Assembly (NCBI GenBank): GCA_000181795.3 | Contig: CM012955.1 | Span: 13,894,191 to 13,958,190 of the forward strand | DNA from: Trichinella spiralis | Lineage: Eukaryota > Nematoda > Enoplea > Trichinellida > Trichinellidae | DNA: 64,000 bases | Reading direction: 5' to 3' | Shown here: in pieces, positions 37,843 to 51,306 of the stretch | Layout of the letters: each line of letters starts with the position of its first letter | How positions within the stretch are numbered: position 1 is the first letter of the stretch | Translations under genes and position numbers: made by a program | Notes under the pieces: generated by a model | Told to the model about the DNA's origin: nothing | The model's input: only the letters and a program-made list of their open reading frames with translations | Database searches by the model: none

Positions 37843-40800
37843 ATGGACCGCGACGGTCAGTTTCGCCTTTGTGCGCTGTTCTGTTTCGGCATTGCTACAC
37901 TCCGTGGCTTCATGGTAAGCGAAGAAGCGGCGCATCAGATTGTCGACGCAAGTGAGTCTCAACCGACGTTGTTGTTTTTTATTTTTTTAAATCTCATTTC
38001 TATCTGATATTCTCTTTTTTTACTACTCTTTCTTTGTTCATCTTTGTCTACAGTATTTGCTTGCACTGTTTTTGTTTCCATGACGACTGGTGTTAAAATT
38101 GACCGTCACCGATACCGCTTACCCTCTTTTCTCCCAAGAGAATAACTGTGTCCCCGGGTATCCTGGTCATTTTACCTTTAACAACAGAAATTTACAAAAA
38201 GAAACTTAAACGAGGAAGTTGATTAGAGATGGGTTATAATTTGAAAAATTATCAAAATTGTCTTTTTCTTTCGTAATATATATGTGCTTGTATATCTATG
38301 TGTGGGAATTATTTGGAATTTCTTGCATGTTTGAATTGGAAATTACAATACGATAAAATGATTATTTAATCTATAAAACTAGCAGCAATCGAGGTACACA
38401 TTGGATAGTTTGGATAGTAGATTTAACCTGACCATTGTACAATTGTTTCCCAGCTTAAATGTATGTGCTGAATTATATTTATAATATAAGTGCGGGGTAT
38501 TTTGAATTTTGTTTGTTCATCATGATTCAGGTGTATAATTTTCCAAGTTTGAATTTTCCTTCAATTGCAACAACAAGGAGATATTGATGAATGGTAAGAT
38601 GATGGAATTGAGAAATTTATCCAATTTAATATATATAGTTAAGCTCGAATAGGATAAAGCAAGCATTCAGAGTGAAAAAAAAACAAAAATTACACAATAC
38701 CACCGGTGAAAATTACAAGTTCAAATGGGCAATTGGAAATTGTTGACGGTGACCTTCGTTTGCACAGCTTGTAGTTGAGCATCCCCGTGGTGGCGTTGAA
38801 AGGTCGACCTGTCGCTGGTTGTACCATCCTTTGTACCGAGGAAAACTTTACTGTACCTTGATCGGGGCATAAATTTCAATTTTCATCATTTCGATGACAT
38901 TTCACGACCCACTGAAGCGTAGAACAATTACCAAATCATGCTAATTTCTTTTTGTTTGTTTTAAACAATAACAACAACTTTTTATGGCAAAAATTCATAA
39001 ATGACTGGCAAAGTTGAAAATATTGAACAAGCATGCAATCAAACTGTTTTTATCTGTATTTTTCCTTTTGAAATAATTTCATCACCAACCAAGTTGAAAA
39101 GTCGGTATTTCTAATCACCGTGCTTCATCTCGACTGTACAATAAAAATTTCCACTGCCTTCGGTATACTGATTGGTGTTTGACTTTTCTTGGCCGTTGGC
39201 ACATACGTATACATATACGACCAACTGACCAAAGTCTGATTCTTGTCATCATACCACTGGACTACATTTACAATATTGCCGCTGTACTGACCTGATGGAT
39301 GAAAAAATTTTTATCACAAAATTGGTCCACATTAAAAAAGCGGTCTCGCTAGTTTGTTGTTTCGTAGTGGACCGGGAATGCTTGCATACATACGTATATA
39401 TATTTGCTTGTATAGTTGCTCGCTTGGACGCTTTGTATATAGGGAACAATAATGCTCAGTGTTGGCAAATTGGCACGACATACTGACGTCACGAATTTTT
39501 TCTCATTTGGTCATCAATTTAAAAATTAATTAATTAACCATTGTATATTTCAGTTTTCAATAATATTTCCTATTTTATTCATAATGATATAAAGATAAGA
39601 CAAAGATCTGTTATCATCCGTGCGTATATATATTATGCTGAATGTTGTAGTGGAAAAGAAGCTTGTTCATAACGGGCCAAGGCAAGTTGGCCCACCTTGT
39701 TTTTAAGCCGGCAAGCCTTGAACTAAATTTCCAACCCGGTTTCGGTTTAAACAGCAAAAAAAATGCGAAACACTGAAAAAAAACAAACACAACTTTATTC
39801 ATTGATGCTGCACCGTTTGTGAAGCAATGATGATTTTGCTCGACTACGATATTTGCATTACTTAACAACTCGCGTATCGTGTGTTGATACATTTTCAACG
39901 TTATATCAACAGAGATTATTTACTTGATTTACAATTTTGTTGAAAATTTCACGTGAAATTATTGCATATTATTGAAATTTTTTCTCATTTTATCTAGTGT
40001 AGTTAATTTTATTATTATTATCAGTTTTATATGATCACCTAGAAGAAATTATATGGAGCAAAAGATAAAAATTTTGTTTTTCTTTCCAACCAACAACCAA
40101 CAGCAACTGCTGCATAAATCTGGCGTAAAAGCAGTGAAGCGTAGGTGTTTTACTGAAAAAACTTTTGGAATTTGTTGAAAAAAAAATTAGTAGAAAAATA
40201 ATATTTCTCGAGTGATTCAATTTTTAGGATGAAATTTCACTTTTCTAATTTGTCAACTATATATATGTATGTATGTATGTATTTGTTTGAATATAGCATT
40301 CAGCAATGGAATGCTTAGCGAAAAAGTTCAGTCGTCAGCAGTTAGTTAGTTGGTGTTCATGAAATTCCGTTCACATCAATCAACATCATCTAGGCGATAA
40401 CTTTTGTCTGTTAAAGTTTGATTGATGGGTTTTCTTTGCACTTTAATCAGTTCATACTTTATTATAGATATATATATATAATGGACAATTGTAAAGTTGA
40501 ATTGAATGAATAACCACCACTTTTGTGGTGAATATTAATCAGATGTTAAATTTGTACAATAGCCAAAGTGTGAATATTATACACTTGGGAAGTGAAAATT
40601 TTTGAATATATTTTTCGTTTTATTTCAGTTTGTTAGTTGAAGCTTGATATTGTCAGATTTATTATTTTCTTTAACAGATTGATAATGGTAATTTTTAACA
40701 TGTACTGTTGTTGTTGTTGTTGTTGTTGAGTGTAAATTAGCATTACTTTTCGGTTGTTTGTTCAATTGTGAAAGGCACAGAATTGCGATAGTTCAGCGTT

Positions 40801-43800
40801 AGCTGGTGATGCTTGTTCAATCACCGAGGCGATCTTTTGATTTCCATTTCGACCTGGGACAATAAATTTGCCCCTCAACGGCCCTGATTTGTGAACAACA
40901 GCAGCAAATTTCGACGAACAATAATTTTCCCAATCCCAGTGGGGCGTGGCTGTTGTTCACAAATCGGTTTACCTGCCTCTGACCCACCCACCCCCCAGAA
41001 CTGTACAGTTGGCGAACAGTGTCAATGCTTTGGCACGCGTTCGTCCACACTGCGGTTTCGGCTGAGGTTTTTTCACTTCAATTCACAAGGTGGAAAATTT
41101 TGAAGAAAAAAATTAATAATAATATGAATAAAAGGTCACAATTGAAGCCAGAGGGAAAAAGCGTGTGGAAAAGCAAAACTGTTTTTTTTTTACTTTGAAA
41201 TCACTTCAATGAAAAGAAATTTGAAAAAAAACTGACAAAATTTTTCTCCCCTCGTCCTCGTCCTCATTCTTTACTGAACACAGGAGAAAAAAGAAAATAT
41301 CTACGCAAATTTATGCAAAAATTTATTTCCATTACGAACGGGAATTTGATGAATATTTTGTTTTTCTTTCCAACATTAACTCGACTCACGGCTAGCTAAT
41401 CAGTGTCCAGTTGGGACTATTGTATGCAAATTTTTTTTTTAATTTTTTTCCCATTCCCTGTCTCATTTCAGCCGGTTGTTGTTGTTGTTGTTGGTATGGT
41501 GTGCAGAGTTTTTATTAGCATTAAAATTTCGCAGGATTTCAATTTCAACCGGATAGCATCGATCGCCTACGAATTATTTACTCTCCCTCTTTAAATTACT
41601 GTTGGAGAGGCAAAATTTGAATAACAAACACACTCCACTTTAGTTGCTGGTATCGTTTGCCGACCGGCCGTTCGACTTTATATCATGCTTGCAGTTCAAT
41701 TCAATTCACTTCACTCACTGACTGCAGCATTTCTCGAAGCTTACTTTTGACAACAACAACAACAACAACGTCAACGGTTGGCTTTTTTCGTTTTATTTTT
41801 ATTATAATTTCATTTTCTGGGATGAAGCTTTTCCAAAGCAGTAACAACAATTTTGCTAGAGCTTGTATTTGCATAGAAAAAAAATAAGAAAAATAATTTT
41901 TTTTCCATCCCAAAATTAATCTATACTGTGATTAGTGACTGTTGCAAAGTACACAACAATTTGCGGCAAATATTTGAGAGAAACAATATTCAATTGCTTC
42001 AACTTTATATTTATTCCATTAACTAGTTGATTTCGAAGTAAACAAACAAACCAAAAAGTACTGTTTCTACGTAATGTAGAATTATTGGTCGGTCAACAGG
42101 TCGGTTAAATAAAGCGGATAAATTTTCCAAGCGGCTTGTTGTGTGCTTGGACAATTTTCATTCATCTCTTTTATACTTATTCAATCTTGCTACATCTCGA
42201 AATTAAAAAAAAAGCTTATTCCAAAACCAATCGATCATTCTTCTTATTTTTTCACTTTAATAGCAAACAATTTCCTTTTTCCAAAATAATAATTTACATA
42301 ATAATATGAAATGAAAAATCGAATTAATGCTATTGTTATTATTTTTTTTATTATTTCAGCAAAACTTGGTCTTCATTTTGATGGCAATTACAAAAGTCAG
42401 GATTCTTTCAAAGTGCTCGCACGGCAAGATGAATTTTTACTCATCGGCGCCAGGTAAATCCATTCATTCATTGTATAAGTTCAATGGTGAAATGGAAATT
42501 TCCATCCAACTTTATCAACTGATTCTACTACTACATTAGCAGCATAAATCAATCAGAGATAGTGACAGAGGAAAAAAAAAATATATATATACATTTCAAA
42601 ATTGAAATATTACTATTTGAAAATATTGTTCTTGTTTATATAGGAATACGTTGTACAATATCAGTGTGGAAAATTTTTCCCACGTTCAGGTAAATATGAA
42701 TAACAACTTGCACATTTTTTGTCCATCAATGAAAAGCACAACGTTTTATAGTCTTTGAATTGGCCATCAACGAAAGAGAACACTGAAGAATGTTTGATGA
42801 AAGGGAAAAATGAGGTGAACTAACTATTTTGACAATTTATTTCTTCTACAAGAAGCAATCAATTTTCTTTCTTATGCAAATATCATTTTGCATAAAATGA
42901 AGTTCGAGGGGGTTTTGAATTTTCAAATTTTTTCAATCTTTTCAATCAAACATTTGCATAAATCTAGCACGAATTCACGAATTTCAGGATGACTGCCAAA
43001 ATTACATTCGAATGTACGCCAGCAATTTGGACGGCACGTTCATCGTCTGCGGTACGAATGCTTACAAGCCGTTGTGTCGAGTCTACTACGCGGAACAGGT
43101 CAGACAATTGCACGATCAGAAAATTTTTCATTTCCATATGCAAATTCTTTTATTTATTTATTTCCTCTCGCACTGCACCGGGTTGGTGGAATTTTCCAAC
43201 GTCGGCGTGTGGAGTTGGTTAATTTTGTTGGATTTTTTTTTCAAAATCCTTTTTTGTAATTGACTCGGGTACGTGGGAATTTGTTTTTCGAAAATTGTTT
43301 TTTTTGCTTTGCTTTTCAAAACTGTCTGTCTGCTCCGATTTTTGCCAATTGCATGCGTGTGAAATGAAAATGAAAAAAAAAACATTATTCCTCTCTTTCC
43401 TCAACAGACAATTTTTGTCTCTGTCATCGTGTTTGGTTGTTGTTCAATCACAATGTTGGCGTATGATTTTTGAAATTTGGAAATATTCAAATCACAAAAA
43501 ACAGGCAAAACCGATTTGATGATCTTCGTATTACTTTGCCTCAGGCTTTGGTGGTGGCTTTTCTCGCTAATCTGTGAATTGCAATTTCATTTGCAATTGG
43601 GTCCACTGGGATGATGAATGAAAATTCAAATTGACTGTGCGTAAATTGATTTCAGGAAAACGAGTACAAGGTACTGAGGGAATTTCACGCTGCCGGTGTA
43701 GTTCCATACGATGCAGAGCACAATTCAACATACGTGTATAATCCTGAAACGCAAGAAATGTTCTCAGCCACTGCTGCTGACTTTGCTACATTAGATCCGT

Positions 43801-46078
43801 TAATCTACAAACGGGATATGACAAAAGAGGAAGATTTAGGCTTGAGAACAAATAGACACGATAAGAAAATATTGAACGGTAGGATTATTTGGTGGTTTGG
43901 TACATTTTGCGTCTGTGCGTTGCTATGTTGAAAAATATCTGTCATTTAGAGCCGAGCTTCGTGGCATCGTTTAAAATTGAAGATTATGTGTACTTTTGGT
44001 TTCGCGAAGCCACGTATGAACAACGAGGATGTGGAAAAGCGGTCTATGCTCGAGTAGGACGAGTGTGTAGCCATGATCATGGTCATGCTAGGAGAAAAGA
44101 CACATGGACTAGCTTTGTTAAAGCTCCGTTGAATTGTTCTGCTCCGGGTGAATTTCCCCATTACTTTGACGAGCTCGGTATGTGGTTTTTAACTTTACGC
44201 ACAATACCATTCAAATATATATGTATTACTTGTTGAACAACACACACGGAGAGATGTTCTCTCTGGACAGCAACAGTTCTGGCGAAATGAAGTCACAAGT
44301 TGTTCTGTTATGATGTTGCTTATTTGTTGTAGTTGCAACATCTGAGAGTATTCCTGGATCGAATTCACTGTCCGATAACCGACTTCTGTATGCAGTGTTC
44401 AATAGTCCAAGCAGCATCATTCCGAGTTCTGCTATATGCGCATTCAGTATGCACGACGTGAAGCAAGTATTTGAAAAAAGTGAATTCAAAGTGCAACACA
44501 ATATTGGAATGCGACATTTGCCACGCTATCCTTCGGCAGTACTTGCCTCTGCTACAGTGAAGCCAGGATTTGTAAATTTGATAACAAATTTGACATTTTA
44601 TTTATTTATTGGATTGTTTTTTGTTGTAGTGTGTTAATGATTCTCGTCTTCTGAGCGATGATATAGTGAACTTTGTGAACAATAATCCACTGTTAAACGA
44701 TGCAATTCCAAATGCGTTCGAGTCGCCTTTATTTGTTCACTTGGGTTACAGTGGATCGTTTACTCAGATTGCGGTCGATGCAAAAGTTCGAGGTTTAGAT
44801 GGTCAAGAATATGATGTTGTTTTTGTTGGAACAGGTAAAAGGTTCATTAAAAAGTTGTTCGTCTATTGTATGTTGTACAACTGTTGTTAACAGAATTGCT
44901 TCAATTATACAAAAGCATTGATATTGATTTTCAAAGTATTCCGTTTAATTTTATAATTTAAGACAATGGCAAAGTGTTGAAAATGTTGAATACTGCTGGT
45001 GATTCTCGGAGTGTAAAATCGAATTTAATCGAAGTGATCAATGTATTTGCCGACGGTTCTGTAGTTACTGGACTTTTTATTTATCATCCTAAAAATGGTA
45101 ACAGATCTGCATCTTCTGGAAAATTGATCGTGCTCAGCTCAAAAGAGATTCGTCTTCTTCCATTATTTCACTGCTCTGAAGCCCGCGATTGCTGGTCTTG
45201 TTTGAAACTTCAAGATCCCTACTGCGCCTGGGACACTCAAGCGGAACGTTGCGTCGGTCAAAGTTCGTGGAAAAAGTCAAAATTAAATTTATTGCAAAAT
45301 GTTCGTCGGCCGATGCCAAACGTTCGCGCATGTCCTTCAGGTAATGAACTTTTCAAATTTATAAAATCAAAATGCTCCTTCATCAACTAACTGTTTTCTT
45401 TTCTCGTGAAGGAAGTTCCAAAGTGGCAAAAACCGAATCTCTCGATGGGATACTGCAAAAGGATTTTGTGCCTGCTAATCTTGAACCTTCGGGTGGTTCG
45501 ACTTCTGGACAAAGTATTTTTTTTCGTTTTTTATTGTTTTTCCACTTTATTCATTGTTGGAAATTTCAGGCGATGGCTGTGCATGCAACGATCTCGAATC
45601 GTCTCCTTTTCGTAGCTCTCGTCGTAAGTGTTGCTACTTTATTCAACTCAGACAACAGATGTACATACGCTCATTGCGTTGTTGTTATTGTTTAGATGAT
45701 CCAGAAATTGTCAAAGAGACGTATCGATCAGATGCTTTTGCAGTTGCTATTCCGTTGACATTTTTGATTTCGTCGATATTGGGATTTCTTTTCGGATACA
45801 AGTGTAGAATGAGTCGATTGATGAAGAAAAAGGGTCTGCCAACGAAAGATCAACTCGCAGGGAATGTCTACTACCAGAACAATCCGGCAGTAATAAGCAC
45901 CGTGAAAACAGCCGTAAATAGTTCAAAAGCAGCTCCAGCCGTAACGCAAATCGGCCTATGCGACACTCTACCAAAGTTGTCCACTTCTTCTCAGCAGCAC
46001 TCTGGAGTGCCACTGAAATCCATGTCCGGATACAATACATTGCCCAAGTCTCATCTTGTCAAAAAAGTCTACGTGTGA
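37843..46078 (+). CDS. Class-1 transmembrane semaphorin
   Basis: Thirteen in-frame exons: 37843-37951, 42360-42453, 42644-42689, 42752-42814, 42988-43098, 43656-43878, 43950-44177, 44333-44571, 44630-44834, 44963-45340, 45412-45513, 45570-45623 and 45696-46078, giving 744 aa. Residues 8-24 (LCALFCFGIATLRGF) are a signal peptide. The sema domain spans about 45-508: FKVLARQDEFLLIGARNTLY, DDCQNYIRMYASNLDG, VCGTNAYKPLC, GLFIYHP. PSI domain about 510-560 (CWSCLKLQDPYCAWD). A single membrane span lies near 631-651, with a roughly 93-residue tail ending NTLPKSHLVKKVYV, like arthropod Sema-1a. Role: repulsive or attractive axon-guidance ligand or receptor acting with plexins (smp-1/smp-2 in worm). 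Intron 1 is 4.4 kb. Confidence 0.95.
37952..42359 (+). other. Long first intron of the semaphorin gene
   Basis: 4.4 kb with no nested gene recognised. It holds a TGACGTCA palindrome at 39484-39491, a (TTG) run near 40709-40729, a (CAA) run near 41752-41770 and a perfect 17-bp inverted repeat at 40886-40965. Long first introns often carry enhancers; no function is shown here. Confidence 0.6.
40886..40965. repeat. Perfect 17-bp inverted repeat (hairpin), 46-nt loop
   Basis: Left arm GATTTGTGAACAACAGC at 40886-40902; right arm GCTGTTGTTCACAAATC at 40949-40965, exactly complementary. It lies in a locally G+C-richer patch of semaphorin intron 1. Confidence 0.85.
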
Positions 46079-46619
46079 GTTCGTCTGAACGAACTCGTTT
46101 GCTCTCCTATTGCCATGCCATGAAAAGCCAGTAAGTGAGCTAGCTGTAGCTGCATTTTGTTTTTTTCGTTTGTCATTTTTCATTTCAACTACTACTACTA
46201 CTACTACTACTACACTATTGCTACTACTGTTCACCCTTTCCCCTTAACGAGCTTGTAGTTGGTATAGTGCCTGTATGTGTGTACTTTTGCTGCTTTCAGA
46301 TGTTGTCGCTTTATCATAGCTCGTCAATTTTGTGTAAACTTGTTTCATTTTATAGTTGGATTGTTTTAATTTTGTTTTTCTGTTTTTTATCAATTTACGG
46401 CCAGAACCGGTGAGAAAAAGTGTTCAAGCAAACTTTGTTAGTAGTTGCTTGAGCAAGTCTTTTTCGAAACTTTGGAATGTGCAAAAATTCTACCTATGTA
46501 CACTGTGTAAAGAAGATGCTGTTAATTGTTCGCATTTGCATGCTTCAGTTTCGTTGAACTTTGCGCTTCCCGTATAATTATTATGCTGTTTTGTTGTTTT
46601 TTTTATTCTTATTCAATGA

Positions 46620-46625
46620 AATAAA
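46620..46625 (+). terminator. Poly(A) signal for semaphorin
   Basis: AATAAA about 540 nt after the semaphorin stop codon. Confidence 0.55.
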
Positions 46626-46674
46626 GTGAAAAAACCCAGCTTTTGACTATTTGATTTTTTTGAACGAATCACTT

Positions 46675-46680
46675 TTTATT
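46675..46680 (-). terminator. Poly(A) signal for the SLC4 transporter
   Basis: TTTATT on the plus strand, AATAAA on the transcript, about 420 nt after the SLC4 stop codon. Confidence 0.5.
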
Positions 46681-47102
46681 CTGCAATTTGTATAACTTGA
46701 AATGTAGAAAATTGCAAATTTTCATTCACTGGTCATTCATTCATTCATTCAGAAGACGACGTCATTTACAGTATGAATAAAGAAGTAAAGAAAAAGCAAT
46801 TCAATTCAATTCAATTCAGTTCAATTCAATGCACATTGAACAAAATGTTACACAATTATATATATATATGTATGTATATCACTTTGAATGACTTTTCTGT
46901 GAAGTGAAACAAGCAGATCGACGACAATACACAGTAGATGCACAGGAAGTAAACAATTTCAAAATTTCAACGATTCAAATTGTATGTCGAATGCTACAAA
47001 AATTTGGAATGAAATTGACGCAGTCATGGAAGAGGAAAAAATACGGAAAAGCTTTGCGTCGAAAAGAGATACAGATGCATGCATGCATGCTTGTGGGAAA
47101 AG

Positions 47103-50100
47103 TCAGTGAGAATGGCATCCCGTGAGTTCGGACCACGTTGGCAACTGGTCGTCCAATGCTCGTAGTTCTCGTACTGTGAACAGACGGCCGAGCAGCTTCC
47201 TCAGCAAAACCATGAAGAACAGCTAAAAAAACAGTTGGTGATATTATTATTATATCATTTGTATTATTGATCAGTAAAGAGAAGAAAAAACTAATTTGCA
47301 TCCAATCAGTGGGCAAAACCGTTACCATTAGTGGAAAAAGCATTGATATTTCTTTCGTATATTTGACAATGCAGAGCAAAAGAAAAGCTGCAATTTGAAT
47401 TGCGGTGTAAAAATGGACGCGAAGCAACGGAACGGACTGCAAAAATGCAAATTCTGGCTGATGTTTGACCGGTGAAAAAAATAACAGAATGCGATGAACA
47501 AACTGAAAACAAAATATTATTTTTCAAATTAAAATGTAAAATTATAATATTAACAATGCGATCGTTCACACTGACTTGCTGATCTTCCATGCAGGATATT
47601 CCAAGATAAAGGAAAACTCCCAACAAGGCAGGAAGTGGAACCATCTGAATAAAAACAAAGTGATACAGTGGAAAAAATACTCAGAAAGTCCATTTTCATC
47701 CAACCTGCACAAGCATCGTTAAGAAAAGTGAAATGCCAATTAAAAGATGAGCCAAAAAGCTGGATACTCGTTGTTCTCTAAAGTTGAATTGACATAATGA
47801 AGGTATTGTTGATGAAAACTCGGCAGACTGTTCTTTACCTGATACCCGTAAAGATGGGCTTATCGCCGGGTGCTCTGCTTGGTGATTCCATGCGTAAACT
47901 TTGAACATGACCTATTGAAAGTACAGTAGAAGCGACGAAAAATGGCAAACCAAACAATCCACAAATTAGCATAAGAACTGAAATCACCAGCAAATCCAAA
48001 TGATATCCGTATCCTTTCTGAAAAATCAAAAAGTAGTCAAGTAAATTTATTGTAAAACATCATCAAAGCAATTTGTGTCGTTTTTGTTTTTACTTTCAAT
48101 TTGTTCTCTTTTCTGTTAATTATGACGGCTGTAATTTGTTGATCCATTACTAGCAGAATTGTCAACAGAATAGCAGGCACAAAACAAATTAATCCTATCC
48201 ACCAGTGTTGAACGTTCGTCCAATCGACATACCAAGAGCGTTCAAAAGATGGCTGAAATTTTGATGGCACAACCAACTCAGGAACTTTCAGGCCGACAAA
48301 TTCTTTCACGATTGTTGTCACTGCGATGCTAATCAAAGCGGAAAAGTTTGTAAGCAACTCTCTGATCTAAATAAGCATAATGAAAAAGCATAAATACGAG
48401 TTGACAGAAGGTTATTCCAGCTTTACATGCATGCATACGTACCCTTTTGGGGAAAAGGTTGGAATTTTTCAAAAGTTTGAATCCAAACATGATCAAAAAT
48501 GCAGAAATGAACAACACGAAAGAAAACAGAAACACGTCAGGATGAAAGTTGCATCGAATTCCTTCTGGTATACCGCCCAGCAAGTTGCACTCTACACAAA
48601 AAATGCACCTCTAAAAAATAGAAATACAGCTCGAATATTGTTAAACTACCACCTTTGCTGGTTATATTTTGAACAACGTGAATGGTCGTCTCATTTGTAC
48701 CGCGTTTCATTACGCACTGGCATGGTGGTTGTTTGAAAATTTCCTAAAGCACATAATAATAATATAATATAGCACATAATTATAATGATAAATTATTGAA
48801 AATACATCTGGTTCATAGGTGATTGGATTTTCTACAGCTATTTTAACCATACTTTGCACAGATTCTACGATAAATATGATAGCAATCAAAGTTGCAAATA
48901 AATCTTCCGTAAATCGAGTAATGTAAGCAACTAAAAATGATCCATCCGTAGCGACAAATAGTAAAATAATAACAGATGACCAAAAAGATAGCCAGCCTCT
49001 TGACGCCAAAAAATTCCATCCCCACATACTAAAAAGCACTTCATCATAGAAAAGAACGATATGCTAAGGAAAAACTTTGCAATACCTGCACAATTTGTAA
49101 AAAAGGGATTCAAATATAAGCACTGGGCCAGTTGCTGAAAGTATATTCAACGGTTGTCCACTTAAAAGACTAAACGCTATGCCACTTATACAACCAGACA
49201 GAATGCATTCTATGACACCCTTTAACAAAGATAGATATGCAAAAATTTCATGTAATGTTCTTATTTTGGAAATATGAAAAAATTTCTACCATTTGATTAT
49301 CTAGCATGTGACCCATCACTGCTCCAAATATGATAATGTTTGCTAAATTTGTAAGAAAAATGAACATTGCACTTGCAAGTACTTGACTCATTGCGCTGAA
49401 ATCGACAAAAGCATCCATAAAATCATCTTTATAAAACCATAATCTTCTTTTTACATCATCAACAAGTCCACCAAATATTCTACAACAAAATTACATGATA
49501 TTCAGGCAATTTAGTGAAAAAAATTACACATAAACAAATAAATGGACGTGATAAACGCCTGCCATTACCTGCCAGTATAGCAGAGTCCTTCAAGATCTCC
49601 TTTATGATTTCCATTGGAATCTTTTCTGTTGTTTGAAATTTCATCCTTAATTAAACGTTGCACAATTAATATTGAAAAATTACATTTCACATTTTCGCAT
49701 ACTATTAATTGGACTTTTTCCGCATGAAGTTTGACCTCGTAGGGCCATTTGTTCGGTGGAATAATGAGCGCTTTTTCCATAAATGCATCTATAGATTCAG
49801 CCAATTCATTGCCGCTGTTTGCGGTTCGAAAATGCTTGACATAAGCGGGATCGGTTAACAACGACGCCAAACAACGTCCAACGTGAGCCAAATCATTCAC
49901 GTGATATTCAGGTGTGAGCAAAACGAAAATATAGCTCACAGGCAAATTCATCTGAAACGAAACAAATCCCTCTTCGGATGTTATAGCTGAAATCGCATCA
50001 ACTATCTCACCTCACAAACGGATGGCATGTGAGAAGCTAATTTAAGACGGACAAAAGCAGAAACCGGTTTGTTGACAAAACGTGATTTTCCAACAAACAT

Positions 50101-51306
50101 CACCGCAGCACATGTATCGGATGGTAATTTTTCATGAAGCGTTTTATTATAAACCTATTATTTAATATAAATTTAAATGTTGAAATGCAAAGCAAAAATT
50201 GATCACTTATACAATAGATTTTTGTTCTGATTTGGACAACGGCTCTATGCTCGGATATTCTTCGCCGTGATGATCAAATTCATACGAATCAGATTTCAGG
50301 GGCTGCATGCAATTTCTGAATCCCAGAGGTTTGCTCGAAACGTGACATTTCGGAAAAACGAACAAATCTTTAACCATTCGATCATTCGGCGATTCCAATA
50401 AATTCTTCTTCTTCCATTCATTTATTATAATCTCTAAAATGAAATAATATAAAATAAACCACATAAGCATAAAGTCAAGCGGATGAAAAATTAAATCAAC
50501 TCACCAATTACGTCATTGAAAGTTATAGCTTCACAGTTGGGCAAAAATATTCCCTTTGTCAAGTGGATTTTCAAACTGTGAAGCGAATGTTGGTTCAACA
50601 GCGGTATGTGCGGTTTCGACCATCTTGCTCTAGAAGCGGCAACAGTTTCTTCGTATTTAATCCACCTGAAAATATTAATTTATTCAAATTAATCTGTAAA
50701 CAGTTCAGTTTCAAAATAAGTAATCAAAAATCATGCCTTGCAATTTCTTGCCAACAACATTTCTTGCTAGAAATTTCTGCATCCAATTCTAACAGTTCAC
50801 AGAAGAGATATGGACAAGATTGTTGTTCATTTTTTTCCGTTTCTCCAAAAATGCCTGAAAATTGTCCATTTGATTAGAGTATATGTTAGAAATGGAAAAC
50901 AATTTAAAAAGTAAAAATTAAAATTAATAATCAAAGTGTCATCATATATTTCAATGCTCTTCTGCTCATTTGATATCCATTTAGGAAATTCCTGCAAAAT
51001 TTGGTCTACTGTAAAATTTATTAGCATTGTGTAAGCTTCCAGTGAAAAAGATGCGCATTAGCATTTCAATTGCTATTTTGCTAAATGATACGTCGAATGT
51101 TGCCATTTGTACAGAAAGAACAATCTACGCAAGAAGGGCTTTTTGATTCACCTCTACGCTTGCGACTGCAATGTCGACGATTGTCAATAAAGTTAACATT
51201 TTCTAAAAAAAGAAATTTCACAATAGCAAACAGCTGGATGAAAATTAAAAATTAAAATTAACTGGGCTGGGCAAAATTCACCTTCCTGTGCTCTTTCTTT
51301 AAGCAT
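47103..51306 (-). CDS. SLC4 family bicarbonate transporter, Na-coupled-like
   Basis: Eighteen in-frame exons: 51306-51282, 51202-51152, 50854-50737, 50665-50505, 50433-50213, 50154-50011, 49951-49569, 49479-49290, 49219-49086, 49028-48806, 48743-48653, 48591-48443, 48366-48094, 48017-47839, 47777-47705, 47644-47576, 47502-47326 and 47222-47103. They give 926 aa. The cytoplasmic N-domain has WQEIARWIKYEETV...RWSKPHIPLLNQHSL. The membrane domain has LFGG-like IFGGLVDDVKRR, DGSFLVAYITRFTEDLFA, an extracellular loop with NET/NIT glycosylation sites and two cysteine pairs, then MDQQITAVIINRKENKLKKG. That last block is the form found in sodium-coupled bicarbonate carriers rather than AE anion exchangers. 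Role: plasma-membrane bicarbonate transport and pH or chloride control. The start exon encodes only MLKERAQE. The third intron uses a GC donor. Confidence 0.93.
50666..50736 (-). other. GC-AG intron in the SLC4 gene
   Basis: The exon ends GCAAG followed by GCATGA, and the acceptor is TTTTCAG|GTGG. Only this junction gives the conserved EIARWIKYEE sequence of the family; no GT is available at the site. Confidence 0.75.

Larger units (their letters stand above)
46079..47102. other. Tail-to-tail 3' UTRs of semaphorin and the SLC4 transporter
   Basis: Convergent stops at 46078 (+) and 47103 (-). AATAAA at 46620-46625 serves the plus transcript and TTTATT at 46675-46680 the minus transcript, so the two 3' ends are about 50 bp apart. 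Low-complexity (CTA) at 46190-46213 and (ATTCA) near 46797-46830. Open frames here are not gene-like. Confidence 0.6.

Noticed and set aside
50827-51027. Possible extra SLC4 exon reading DQILQEFPKWISNEQKSIEI
   Set aside because: No usable donor follows it, whereas joining 51152 directly to 50854 keeps the frame and gives a sensible N-terminus.
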